This document shows positions 1 through 5,940 of a DNA stretch of 8,137 nt, in pieces (within the stretch, counting starts at the first letter, position 1; every line of letters begins with the position of its first letter). Position numbers and translations under genes: made by a program. This stretch comes from Chryseobacterium sp. UBA6632. Its GTDB lineage: Bacteria; Bacteroidota; Bacteroidia; Flavobacteriales; Weeksellaceae. The stretch lies in the NCBI GenBank assembly GCA_002455915.1, contig DKLU01000049.1, positions 1-8,137 on the forward strand, given 5' to 3'. Below the pieces are notes generated by a model that saw only the letters and a program-made list of their open reading frames with translations, made no database searches and was not told where the DNA came from.

Positions 1-23
1 AAGAATGAAAAGATAAGTTTCAT
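1..23 (-). CDS. First codons of a downstream gene (partial)
   Basis: An ATG at 23-21 overlaps the dehydratase TGA (22-20) as ATGA and opens a frame reading MKLIFSF to the window edge. The four-base overlap is the same coupling as at 4298-4295, which is why I take it as a real start. Too little is present to name the product. Confidence 0.5.
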
Positions 24-400
24 GTTGTCAATTTTTTATAGTTTACTGACATTTTTAATGCAATAGTCTCGCCAAAAGAAGTTGTATTTTTTACTTTCAC
101 TTCTTCTTCGTTTTGCGTAATATCTAATTGTAATTTTAAATCAGGTGTTTCAAACGGATTAATGATTGCCATAAATTTCACATTTGTAGCGGTTTTTAAG
201 AATAATTTTAACCCTGTGAATTCTTCAGAAAGTTCTTTTACAATCTGCATCATACAAACTCCCGGCGTCACCGGATTTCCTGGAAAATGCCCTTTGAAAA
301 TTTCATGATTTTGATTTAACCTGATATTAGCCACAAAACTTCCGTTTTCTGCCTGCTCGTATGATTGTAAAGTGTAAAAATCTGTAAGAATTGTCTGCAT
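20..400 (-). CDS. FabZ-like hot-dog 3-hydroxyacyl-ACP dehydratase
   Basis: This 126-residue protein matches the short FabZ/hot-dog dehydratase length. The core motif is HEIFKGHFPGNPVTPGV (residues 32-48), in which His38 is the catalytic histidine and the PG turn follows. In FabZ a catalytic Glu stands five residues after the PG; here the same position reads VCMMQ, giving Gln52. Such enzymes remove water from 3-hydroxyacyl-ACP to give the trans-2-enoyl product, the step that creates the double bonds of a polyene when no enoyl reductase follows. A dehydratase is an expected partner for the ketosynthases and ACP in this cluster. The gene begins 5 bases after the barrel gene, and its TGA overlaps the next gene's ATG as ATGA. 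Fold and pathway are well supported; full activity is less certain because of the Glu-to-Gln change. Confidence 0.85.
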   Translation of the reverse strand: MQTILTDFYTLQSYEQAENGSFVANIRLNQNHEIFKGHFPGNPVTPGVCMMQIVKELSEEFTGLKLFLKTATNVKFMAIINPFETPDLKLQLDITQNEEEVKVKNTTSFGETIALKMSVNYKKLTT

Positions 401-405
401 TAAAA

Positions 406-1008
406 TTATTTTTTCATGTTAAATGTATAATAAACTCCGGCTTGGAAAGTAACATTCGAGTGGTTGTTATTAAAGTAATATACAGGGATAAAACCTTTTT
501 TCACTCTTGCTTCTACGCCAAAGTTTTTAGTAATATCAAAGCCTAAACCGGCTGTTAAACCAAGGTCGATTTCATTTTCGGCGTCAAAATTTTTATTTTC
601 AACTAAAAAATCCAATGTTGGTCCGAAGTGAATATTGAATTTGTTGAAGTAAAATTTATTCACTAATTGTACTCCAACATACGTTGCTGTAAGGGTTTGC
701 CCGTTCCAATTATTTATGTTGGTATCTAGTTTTGTTCCTTGTCTTGAATAATTGATCTCCGGCTGCAATGCATAAAATTTAGCAAAACGAATATTACCAA
801 ACAATCCGATATAAAAGTCGGTTTTTGTCTTAAAATTCATGTTTACAGTGTTGGTATCATAATAATTATCACCCCAATAATAACTGTAACTTTCATCATT
901 TGTAAAATGTGAAAAATTAGCGCCTGCTCTGATTCCCGGATTAAAAGTAACTTGTGCAAAAGATACGCTCGAAATCAATAATACAAGTAATAATGATAGT
1001 TTTTTCAT
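406..1008 (-). CDS. PorT-family outer-membrane beta-barrel protein
   Basis: This 200-residue protein has a signal peptide (MKKLSLLLVLLISSVSFA, cleavage after residue 18 before Gln) and a mature part made of alternating amphipathic strands rich in Tyr, Phe and Asn, ending in a strand AGVYYTFNMKK. Typical phrases of the Bacteroidota 8-strand outer-membrane barrel family (OMP_b-brl_2/PorT type) are visible: GIRAGANFSHF near the N terminus, FYIGLFGNIRFAKFYALQPE in the middle, and GLTAGLGFDITKNFGVEARV near the end. Such barrels sit in the outer membrane; their function varies and is seldom known. The gene lies 7 bases after the lipoprotein gene and 5 bases before the dehydratase gene, so it is part of the same transcript and probably serves the pigment's outer-membrane location. 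No specific porin or transport role can be read from the sequence. Confidence 0.85.
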   Translation of the reverse strand: MKKLSLLLVLLISSVSFAQVTFNPGIRAGANFSHFTNDESYSYYWGDNYYDTNTVNMNFKTKTDFYIGLFGNIRFAKFYALQPEINYSRQGTKLDTNINNWNGQTLTATYVGVQLVNKFYFNKFNIHFGPTLDFLVENKNFDAENEIDLGLTAGLGFDITKNFGVEARVKKGFIPVYYFNNNHSNVTFQAGVYYTFNMKK

Positions 1009-1015
1009 GGTTTAG

Positions 1016-1651
1016 TTATTTAGTTTCGGTTATTTGAAATAGTTTTATATTAATCTTGAAATCTTTATGTTGAAGATTCAAACTATCCGCGAAGATATGT
1101 TTTTTTGCATCAAAAGTAAAATCGATTTTTTCCTTATTATTTTTCGTATAAATGATTTGTTTCAGTAAACCATTTTCTTTGTTGAAGAATAAATAGTAAG
1201 ATTTTTTATCAATTTTTAAAAGATAGATTTTAGAATTTTCATTTTCAAAACTTTCATTTACAGGATATTTTTGCTTTAAAAGTTGTTGAAAATCGTTCTT
1301 TAAAAAATTAATAACAATTTTTTTATCTAAATCCGGAAGAACATAATTGAGTTTAAAATTATTATCTGAAATTTCAAAATCAATTAATTTATTTCCAAAA
1401 TCAGAAGTCATTGCAACACGATGCGTCGTTTCGTTGATTTTTTTGATAATTAAAATTCCGCTTACATGGTTTTTATAAATATCCATCTGGCATTTATAAA
1501 CATAATCTTCATTGGAAGAAAAGTATAAATTTTCAACCGTTTTTTCAGAATTGGAAACAGATTTTACGTCCGTAAGTTTATACGTTTTACAGGAAACCAA
1601 CAATAAGAAGATCAGACTATAAACTGAATTCTGAAGCAGCAATCGGCGCAT
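1016..1651 (-). CDS. Small lipoprotein of unknown function
   Basis: I do not recognise a named family. From the ATG at 1651 the product is 211 residues and begins MRRLLLQNSVYSLIFLLLVSC, a good lipoprotein signal with positive n-region, hydrophobic core and a lipobox LVSC giving Cys21 as lipidated residue. A frame open to 1675 would add eight residues before this; the 1651 start gives the more typical signal and the smaller overlap with the LolA-like gene. The mature protein is lysine-rich with alternating beta-strand-like segments (for example HVSGILIIKKI and KSYYLFFNKENGLLKQIIYT), reminiscent of LolB/LolA-like beta sheets that bind acyl chains, but this resemblance is weak. Position directly after the LolA-like gene suggests it receives cargo from the carrier, as LolB does from LolA. 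Confidence in a lipoprotein is high, in that role low. Confidence 0.8.
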   Translation of the reverse strand: MRRLLLQNSVYSLIFLLLVSCKTYKLTDVKSVSNSEKTVENLYFSSNEDYVYKCQMDIYKNHVSGILIIKKINETTHRVAMTSDFGNKLIDFEISDNNFKLNYVLPDLDKKIVINFLKNDFQQLLKQKYPVNESFENENSKIYLLKIDKKSYYLFFNKENGLLKQIIYTKNNKEKIDFTFDAKKHIFADSLNLQHKDFKINIKLFQITETK

Positions 1652-2243
1652 TGATCTTTGTGTTTTTGAAAACAATATTTGTTGTATCTCCCGATGCTTC
1701 CGTCATATTTACCTGCGAAACTGTTGATTGACCTTTCGGAAAACTCAATTCAATTTGCTTAATATATTTAAGTAATTGAGCCGATTTCGGAGTAAATTTT
1801 GCAATGTTGAAATTCGCATTTTTCAGATAAGTCACCGAAAATTCAGGATCGTTGAACATTTGTCCGTTTGAACTTCCAACAATCAACTTATTGATTTTTT
1901 CAAAAGTTTTGCTTTTTGCGTCAACCGAAGATTTTTTCCCCTGATCGTTGATGAAAATTTTATTATCCTTAAAAACAATGCTGTATTGATAAGGTTTTGT
2001 ATACTTCCAGCTTAGCATATTTGGCGTTTTTAAAGACATTTTTCCGTAAGTAACGATGCTTTTGTCCAAAAAATCCATCTTTTTGGTTTGAGTAAAATCA
2101 GCCTGTAAAGATTTTATTTCCTTTGTTTCCGATGAAACTTTTGTTACAAATGCTTTTGCTTCCGCTCCCGACATTGCCGTATTTTGTGCAAAAATGAGGC
2201 TGGAAACCAATAAATAGGCGAGGACAGCAATATTTTTAATCAT
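1617..2243 (-). CDS. LolA-like periplasmic lipoprotein/lipid carrier
   Basis: This 208-residue protein has a clear signal peptide (MIKNIAVLAYLLVSSLIFA, cleavage after Ala19 before Gln). The mature part shows the LolA/LppC-type pattern: SLQADFTQTK (45-54), then YGKMSLKTPNMLSWKYTKPY (66-85), a typical 'reduced loss' LolA block, then IVFKDNKIFINDQGKK, and a C-terminal strand series with EASGDTTNIVFKN. LolA carries lipoproteins across the periplasm in a hydrophobic half-barrel. LolA-like paralogues recur in aryl-polyene clusters, where they are presumed to carry the lipid-like pigment to the outer membrane. This gene is therefore more likely a dedicated paralogue than the housekeeping carrier, though that is inferred from context. 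It overlaps both neighbours: 8 bases with the deacetylase gene and about 35 bases with the lipoprotein gene. Confidence 0.88.
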   Translation of the reverse strand: MIKNIAVLAYLLVSSLIFAQNTAMSGAEAKAFVTKVSSETKEIKSLQADFTQTKKMDFLDKSIVTYGKMSLKTPNMLSWKYTKPYQYSIVFKDNKIFINDQGKKSSVDAKSKTFEKINKLIVGSSNGQMFNDPEFSVTYLKNANFNIAKFTPKSAQLLKYIKQIELSFPKGQSTVSQVNMTEASGDTTNIVFKNTKINAPIAASEFSL

Positions 2244-2991
2244 TTTTTTGATTTTTAATCATTGAATCAACCGTAAAAGTTGAGTAATTTTTATTCTTCA
2301 AAAATACTAATAAATCTACCAAAACATGATACGTTTTTTCCGAAGTGTCGTGAAGTAAAACAATACTTCCTTTTTTTAATCCTTTTGTGGTTTTTTGGTA
2401 AATTTTTTTCTCATCTTCTGTAATCGTATCTAGCGAACGAACATTCCAGCCGATACTTTTCTTGTGAGTTCTTTTGATTGCTTTTGCAATACTCGGATTT
2501 GTAACGCCAAAAGGAGGGCGATATAAATTAGTTTTTAGATTCCCGATTTTTAACATCACTTCATCACATTTTTCGATTTCCTCAACCATTTTTGAAGTTG
2601 ATAAAAATCCGGTATTATTAGAATGCGAAAGGGTGTGATTTCCAATAGTATGACCTTCTGCAATAATTCTTTGAAACGTTTCCGGATATTTTTCAATTTG
2701 TTTTCCGATACAGAAAAAAGTCGCTTTTACATCATTTTCTTTTAATATGTCTAGAAACTTCGGAGTAAATTCGGTTGGTCCATCATCGAAAGTCAAAGCG
2801 ATTTCCTTGATTTTTGTTCTTTTGTGAGTAAAACTGTTGACAAAATATCCCAATTCAATGTCAAAAGAACCCCAAACGACAACCGCAGAAAACAGTAAGA
2901 AGCAAAATAGATACACCCAAAAAGTCCCGTGAAACGCAAAAATAAAAACGTTGCAGAAAAGATAAAATAGAATAAATGGGTAATGTTTCAT
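2236..2991 (-). CDS. Membrane-anchored polysaccharide deacetylase (NodB/CE4 domain)
   Basis: This 251-residue protein begins with two hydrophobic stretches (about residues 5-20 and 24-41), likely transmembrane anchors, followed by a complete NodB-homology domain. All five CE4 motifs are visible: TFDDGP (67-72; Asp69 catalytic base, Asp70 metal ligand), HTLSH (119-123; both His metal ligands), RPPFG (158-162), the Asp of SLDT (Asp188), and LLHD (212-215; catalytic His214). Such enzymes are metal-dependent and remove N- or O-acetyl groups from cell-surface glycans or other acetylated substrates; the anchor would place it at the inner membrane, probably facing the periplasm. It opens the envelope half of the cluster after a 245-base gap, and its stop lies within the start of the LolA-like gene (8-base overlap, ATGATTAA), implying coupling. 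The substrate is unknown; an envelope glycan and the pigment conjugate are both possible. Confidence 0.9.
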   Translation of the reverse strand: MKHYPFILFYLFCNVFIFAFHGTFWVYLFCFLLFSAVVVWGSFDIELGYFVNSFTHKRTKIKEIALTFDDGPTEFTPKFLDILKENDVKATFFCIGKQIEKYPETFQRIIAEGHTIGNHTLSHSNNTGFLSTSKMVEEIEKCDEVMLKIGNLKTNLYRPPFGVTNPSIAKAIKRTHKKSIGWNVRSLDTITEDEKKIYQKTTKGLKKGSIVLLHDTSEKTYHVLVDLLVFLKNKNYSTFTVDSMIKNQKND

Positions 2992-3046
2992 CTTTATTGG
3001 ATTTTTGGTTTAAAATATTCAGTTTCTTAAAGGGCTAAACGGTTTG

Positions 3047-3129
3047 TTTGTCATTCCGTAGGAATCTCGGCTTTTATTTTAACATTGTTTAGATTCCACG
3101 CTTCACTTCGTTTCGCTCTGAATGACAAA
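3047..3129. repeat. Intergenic repeat element with 10-bp inverted ends
   Basis: TTTGTCATTC (3047-3056) is the exact reverse complement of GAATGACAAA (3120-3129), and inside it GGAATCT (3061-3067) pairs with AGATTCC (3091-3097), leaving an unpaired 22-base segment on the right side (3098-3119). This is the usual form of flavobacterial GTCATTCCGTAGGAATCT-type interspersed hairpins. The right side contains TCACTTCGTT, also present in the ketosynthase-embedded copy B, and CGCTCTGAATGAC, close to copy A. It occupies the main gap between the biosynthetic and envelope gene groups. No T-run follows the hairpin in the direction of transcription, so it is not an obvious intrinsic terminator. Confidence 0.8.
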
Positions 3130-3236
3130 GACTCTGTTTTTATCTTTGCTGAGTGAAACGCCTTTGCGAACGAAAAATGTTTTCAAACCTTTAAATAAAA
3201 CTTTTGCGCTCTTTGCATTAAAAATAACTCAACAAA
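3130..3236. repeat. Possible second intergenic repeat with recurring GCAAAG/CTTTGC words
   Basis: Between the hairpin element and the ketosynthase stop the plus strand carries three CTTTGC words: ATCTTTGCTGAG (from about 3132), CGCCTTTGCGAACG (from about 3160) and GCGCTCTTTGCATTAAAAA (from about 3207), spaced by AT-rich sequence. The other strand reads like the GCAAAGGCGCAAAG tracts that I recall as frequent in flavobacterial intergenic regions. A short plus-strand open frame runs across it but has no start context or protein-like character, so I treat the stretch as non-coding. The assignment is tentative. Confidence 0.4.
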
Positions 3237-4298
3237 CTAAGCTTTCCCTAACAAAACCAAACTATGATCATTTCCTCCCAAATGATTATAAAGCAAAATA
3301 TTTTTAATCTCCTCTTTTTTCAAATCATTAATCATCATGACTTCCGGAATCTCTTGATTTTTCAAAATATGACAAGCCATAAATGTCGAAAAACCACTTG
3401 CAGTATTGAATTCTCCGCTCAAATGTTTGTAATACAATAAAACAGAATTTTTAAGTAAATCCATTGCTTTTGTATAATAAACATCGGATTTTGAATCTCC
3501 GCTAAAACCTAAAATTACAGCATCAATTTCATCATTTTTTAAATTATTTTTAGCTAAAAAATCGTCAATATATTGTTGAGTTTCGTTTAAATCTAATCTG
3601 CTGCTGATTTCAATATCTTTTAATTGAGCATAAGAATTTTCTGTTTTATCCTTTCCTAAAACAAAAAAACTTGCCCCTTCTCCCCAAATGACACCATCTG
3701 TTGTTGAGTTCAGATAATCAACGGGAAGATTTTCTTCTTTTTTAATGGTTTTGTTTAATCTGTACAATTCCATTGTCCGGTCGGTTTGTTCGTCTGTTGA
3801 ACCTACCAAAACGTTTTCTGCTTCACCGTCATTGATCTGTAATTTTGCATCCAAAAACGAAAATTCCAGTGACGAAGAAGTATTCACGTAAGTGAAATTG
3901 TACGCGTGACATTGTAAACCTAAAGCAATTTGTCCTGCAACCGTATTGTGTGTGGATTGAATGAAAAACGTCGGAGTCAGAAACTCTTCATTATTATCAA
4001 TCACATTTTTTAAAAATTTTTCGGAATCTTGAGAACAACCCATTCCTGTTCCGACGATAATCGCATCAGGATTTTCAATTCCTGCCTCTTGCAAAGCATA
4101 TTTTGATGCTACAGAACTCATTTTTACAGTTTTAGACATTCTTCTGCTTGCTGCAGGCGGAATGAATTCTTTGTAATTGGGCTCGATTGCTTTTAAGACC
4201 TGAGTTGAATTTTCAGGTTTCAGATTTTGAAAAAAATTTTCATTTAACGTGTCCTGAACTGAGATACAGGCTGCACTGTTGATGTAAACTACACTCAT
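3237..4298 (-). CDS. Catalytically dead ketosynthase homologue, chain-length-factor-like
   Basis: From the ATG at 4298 (ATGA overlap with the upstream ketosynthase) the protein is 353 residues and starts MSVVYINSAACIS. A frame open to 4325 would add nine residues but deepen the overlap, so I prefer 4298. The fold is recognisable: SRRMSKTVKMSSVASKYALQ, then VGTGMGCSQDSEKF, then FIQSTHNTVAGQIALGL and GVIWGEGASFFVLG match condensing-enzyme blocks. All three catalytic positions are changed: the nucleophile segment reads VNTSSSLEF with Thr/Ser instead of Cys (about residue 140-141), the HGTxT motif is GFSGDS (264-269), and the GH motif is SGEF (Glu296). This is how chain-length factors differ from active ketosynthases. 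It probably forms a heterodimer with the upstream KS and shapes the polyene chain; the partner is inferred from gene coupling. Confidence 0.87.
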   Translation of the reverse strand: MSVVYINSAACISVQDTLNENFFQNLKPENSTQVLKAIEPNYKEFIPPAASRRMSKTVKMSSVASKYALQEAGIENPDAIIVGTGMGCSQDSEKFLKNVIDNNEEFLTPTFFIQSTHNTVAGQIALGLQCHAYNFTYVNTSSSLEFSFLDAKLQINDGEAENVLVGSTDEQTDRTMELYRLNKTIKKEENLPVDYLNSTTDGVIWGEGASFFVLGKDKTENSYAQLKDIEISSRLDLNETQQYIDDFLAKNNLKNDEIDAVILGFSGDSKSDVYYTKAMDLLKNSVLLYYKHLSGEFNTASGFSTFMACHILKNQEIPEVMMINDLKKEEIKNILLYNHLGGNDHSLVLLGKA

Positions 4299-5494
4299 GA
4301 TTTTGAGAAAATTAAGGTTGAACAATTTCCTCCAAAACCAAATGAATTGGAAAGAACGTGGTTAATATTTTTCTCTTTAAGCTCAGTTACAGGTGTTAGA
4401 TCAAATTCTTCCATTTTAGTTTTAAAATTCAGATTCGGAAAAATAATATTGTTTTGAATCGCCAATAACGAATATACTGCTTCAATTCCCGCAGCAGCAG
4501 CCAAAGTATGACCTGTAAATGCTTTCGTAGAACTGAATTCGGGAACTTTATTTTCTCCAAAAATTCTGATCATTGCAATTCCTTCGGACAAATCATTATT
4601 CGGAGTTGCCGTTCCATGAACGTTGATATAATCGATATTTTCTTTATTTAAACCTGAAACTTTCAACGCCTTTTCCATTGCTAAAAATGCACCTTGTCCG
4701 TTTTCCGAAGAAGCGGTTTGGTGATGCGCATCGTTCGCATTTCCATATCCTGAAAGATAACCGAGAACTTTTTTGTTTTCCTTTTTCACAACTTCATCTG
4801 ATTCCAAAATGATGAAAGCTGCTGCTTCACCTAGATTCAGGCCTTTTCTGTCATTGTCAAAAGGCGTGTTGTAAGAATCGGTTAAAATCATCAACGTATT
4901 GAAACCATTCAAAGTAAATTTTGAAAGACAATCTGTTCCGCCAACAATCACTCGGTCTAAAACTCCGTTTTTAATCAATTTTGCACCCATCATAATTGCA
5001 TTCGCGGCAGACGAACAAGCTGTACTGATGGTAGAAACCATGCCTTTCAAGCCAAGATAATCTGCAATCAGCAATGATGAATTCCCCGCATCGTGTGAGT
5101 CAATGTATTTTTGCTTTTCAGGGAAGTCTTCGTAGGTGTAAAAATATTTTTCGGTTACGTCCATTCCGCCAACGCTGGTTGAAGAAATCAGCCCAGTTTT
5201 ATATTCATTAATGTCGGAAATTCCGGCATTTTCTACAGCTTCTTTTGCAGCAACCATTCCTAATAAAGAGGTTCTTGTTGCGTTGTTATCTTCATTTAAC
5301 TGAAGTTTTTTAACAAGTTCTTCATTAGACAATTTTATTTCGCCCGTTTTGATATTTCCGACATGACGACTTTCAAACAATTGCATGTCTGAAATTCCGT
5401 GTTTTCCGGTTTTTAACGAACTCAAATTTTCCTCTACATTGTTTCCAATGGCGGAAATGATGCCCATTCCTGTTATGGCAATTTTTTGACCCAT
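4295..5494 (-). CDS. Beta-ketoacyl-ACP synthase (FabF-like), catalytically complete; presumed KS of a KS/CLF pair
   Basis: This 399-residue protein is a full-length condensing enzyme close to the FabF pattern. It starts MGQKIAITGMGIISAIGNNV, has the nucleophile Cys160 in STACSSAANA, the first catalytic His293 in VHGTATPNND, the Lys324/His329 pair in KAFTGHTLAAAAG, and the C-terminal NSFGFGGNCS loop. It should extend ACP-bound chains by condensation with malonyl-ACP in the cytoplasm. Its TGA overlaps the ATG of the following ketosynthase-like gene as ATGA, the arrangement typical of type II polyketide KS and chain-length-factor subunits made in equal amounts. The gene begins right after the octamer inverted repeat downstream of the ACP gene. 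Among the ketosynthases here it is the most canonical and carries no repeat-derived segments. Confidence 0.92.
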   Translation of the reverse strand: MGQKIAITGMGIISAIGNNVEENLSSLKTGKHGISDMQLFESRHVGNIKTGEIKLSNEELVKKLQLNEDNNATRTSLLGMVAAKEAVENAGISDINEYKTGLISSTSVGGMDVTEKYFYTYEDFPEKQKYIDSHDAGNSSLLIADYLGLKGMVSTISTACSSAANAIMMGAKLIKNGVLDRVIVGGTDCLSKFTLNGFNTLMILTDSYNTPFDNDRKGLNLGEAAAFIILESDEVVKKENKKVLGYLSGYGNANDAHHQTASSENGQGAFLAMEKALKVSGLNKENIDYINVHGTATPNNDLSEGIAMIRIFGENKVPEFSSTKAFTGHTLAAAAGIEAVYSLLAIQNNIIFPNLNFKTKMEEFDLTPVTELKEKNINHVLSNSFGFGGNCSTLIFSKS

Positions 5495-5504
5495 TTTATT
5501 TTAT

Positions 5505-5567
5505 AATGTAACAATGTATCAATATAACAGTTTACCAATATTGTTACACTGTTATATTGATACATTG
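5505..5567. repeat. Perfect 20-bp inverted repeat built of octamers, downstream of the ACP gene
   Basis: CAATGTATCAATATAACAGT (5512-5531) has an exact reverse complement at 5548-5567, and the 16 bases between are themselves nearly palindromic around CAATATTG (5536-5543). The whole 56 bases can fold into one long AT-rich hairpin. Read in eights from 5505 the left side is AATGTAAC, AATGTATC, AATATAAC, AGTTTACC, the same unit family as in the spacer at 5853-5940. It fills most of the 83-base gap between the ACP gene and the next ketosynthase gene. It could act as an RNA processing or stability element, or be only a mobile or slippage-derived repeat; the sequence does not tell. Confidence 0.85.
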
Positions 5568-5577
5568 CTAGATTGAA

Positions 5578-5835
5578 TTATTTCGTTCTGTTTTCTTCAA
5601 TGAATTTCGCCATTGTGTCGATCGAAGAAAAAATTTCCTTTCCTTTTTTTGGATCGGCTAATTTTATTCCGTATTCTTTATCAAGAAGAACGATCAATTC
5701 AAGAGCGTCGATAGAATCCAACCCAAGACCTCCTCCAAATAACGGATCTGTATCTTTAATTTCTTCTACTGCAACGTCTTCAAGATTAAGTACTTCAATG
5801 ATTTTGTGCTTTAATTCTTCTCTTAAGTTTTCCAT
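5578..5835 (-). CDS. Acyl carrier protein
   Basis: This 85-residue acidic protein has the usual ACP length and the phosphopantetheine attachment motif GLGLDSIDALELIVLL, with Ser41 as the modified residue; the helix II pattern DSIDALEL is diagnostic. It carries the growing acyl or polyene chain as a thioester on a 4'-phosphopantetheine arm in the cytoplasm, handing it to the ketosynthases, dehydratase and thioesterase encoded nearby. The short glycine run before the motif (LFGGGLGLDS) differs from housekeeping AcpP, in line with a pathway-dedicated carrier. The gene stands apart from both neighbours by spacers of about 80-105 bases, each occupied by a large inverted repeat, whereas most other genes here are nearly abutting. 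ACP is normally needed in molar excess over its enzymes, so separate mRNA stability is a reasonable inference. Confidence 0.95.
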   Translation of the reverse strand: MENLREELKHKIIEVLNLEDVAVEEIKDTDPLFGGGLGLDSIDALELIVLLDKEYGIKLADPKKGKEIFSSIDTMAKFIEENRTK

Positions 5836-5852
5836 AAATAAATTTCATTTAT

Positions 5853-5940
5853 AATGTACCAATGTAAAAGTTTAACAATGTAACAATAATTATAAAATTA
5901 TTTTAAGATTGGTAAACTGGTACATTTTTATATTGTTAAA
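5853..5940. repeat. Octamer-built inverted repeat upstream of the ACP gene
   Basis: The spacer between the half-ketosynthase and ACP genes is largely made of degenerate 8-base units. The left side reads AATGTACC, AATGTAAA, AGTTTAAC, AATGTAAC from 5853 to 5884. The other strand of the right side reads TTTAAC, AATATAAA, AATGTACC, AGTTTACC, AATCTTAA from 5940 down to about 5903. AATGTACC (5853-5860) pairs exactly with GGTACATT (5919-5926), AGTTTAAC (5869-5876) pairs 7 of 8 with GGTAAACT (5911-5918), and the apex is a 7-bp stem, AATAATT/AATTATT (5885-5891 and 5896-5902), with a 4-base loop. The second octamer on the left is unpaired, as if one unit had been gained or lost. No U-run typical of a simple terminator follows a GC-rich stem. 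Confidence 0.75.

Larger units (their letters stand above)
2992..3236. other. Main intergenic gap between biosynthetic and envelope gene groups
   Basis: This is the only gap above about 105 bases. It holds the 83-base hairpin element and the CTTTGC-word stretch; the remaining 55 bases next to the deacetylase start (2992-3046) are AT-rich. I looked for the Bacteroidota -7 box TAnnTTTG reading towards the deacetylase and found no exact match, so neither a separate promoter nor read-through can be decided. No intrinsic terminator with a following T-run was seen downstream of the ketosynthase-like gene. Confidence 0.5.

Noticed and set aside
3047..3236. CRISPR array or attachment site in the main gap
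   Set aside because: There is no regular repeat-spacer spacing, no integrase or cas gene in the window, and the inverted ends fit a dispersed hairpin element better.
3122..3307. Plus-strand open frame of 61 codons across the intergenic gap and the end of the CLF-like gene
   Set aside because: It starts inside the repeat hairpin, runs into the antisense of a clear coding region and has no protein-like character.
5505..5567. Simple intrinsic terminator after the ACP gene
   Set aside because: The stem is almost entirely A/T and long, with no GC-rich stem followed by a T-run; the octamer structure recurs upstream of the ACP gene, where a terminator would make no sense in an operon.
5573..5854. 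Plus-strand open frame of 93 codons opposite the ACP gene
   Set aside because: It is the antisense of an unmistakable ACP with the DSIDALEL motif; serine-rich composition is what the antisense of such codons gives.
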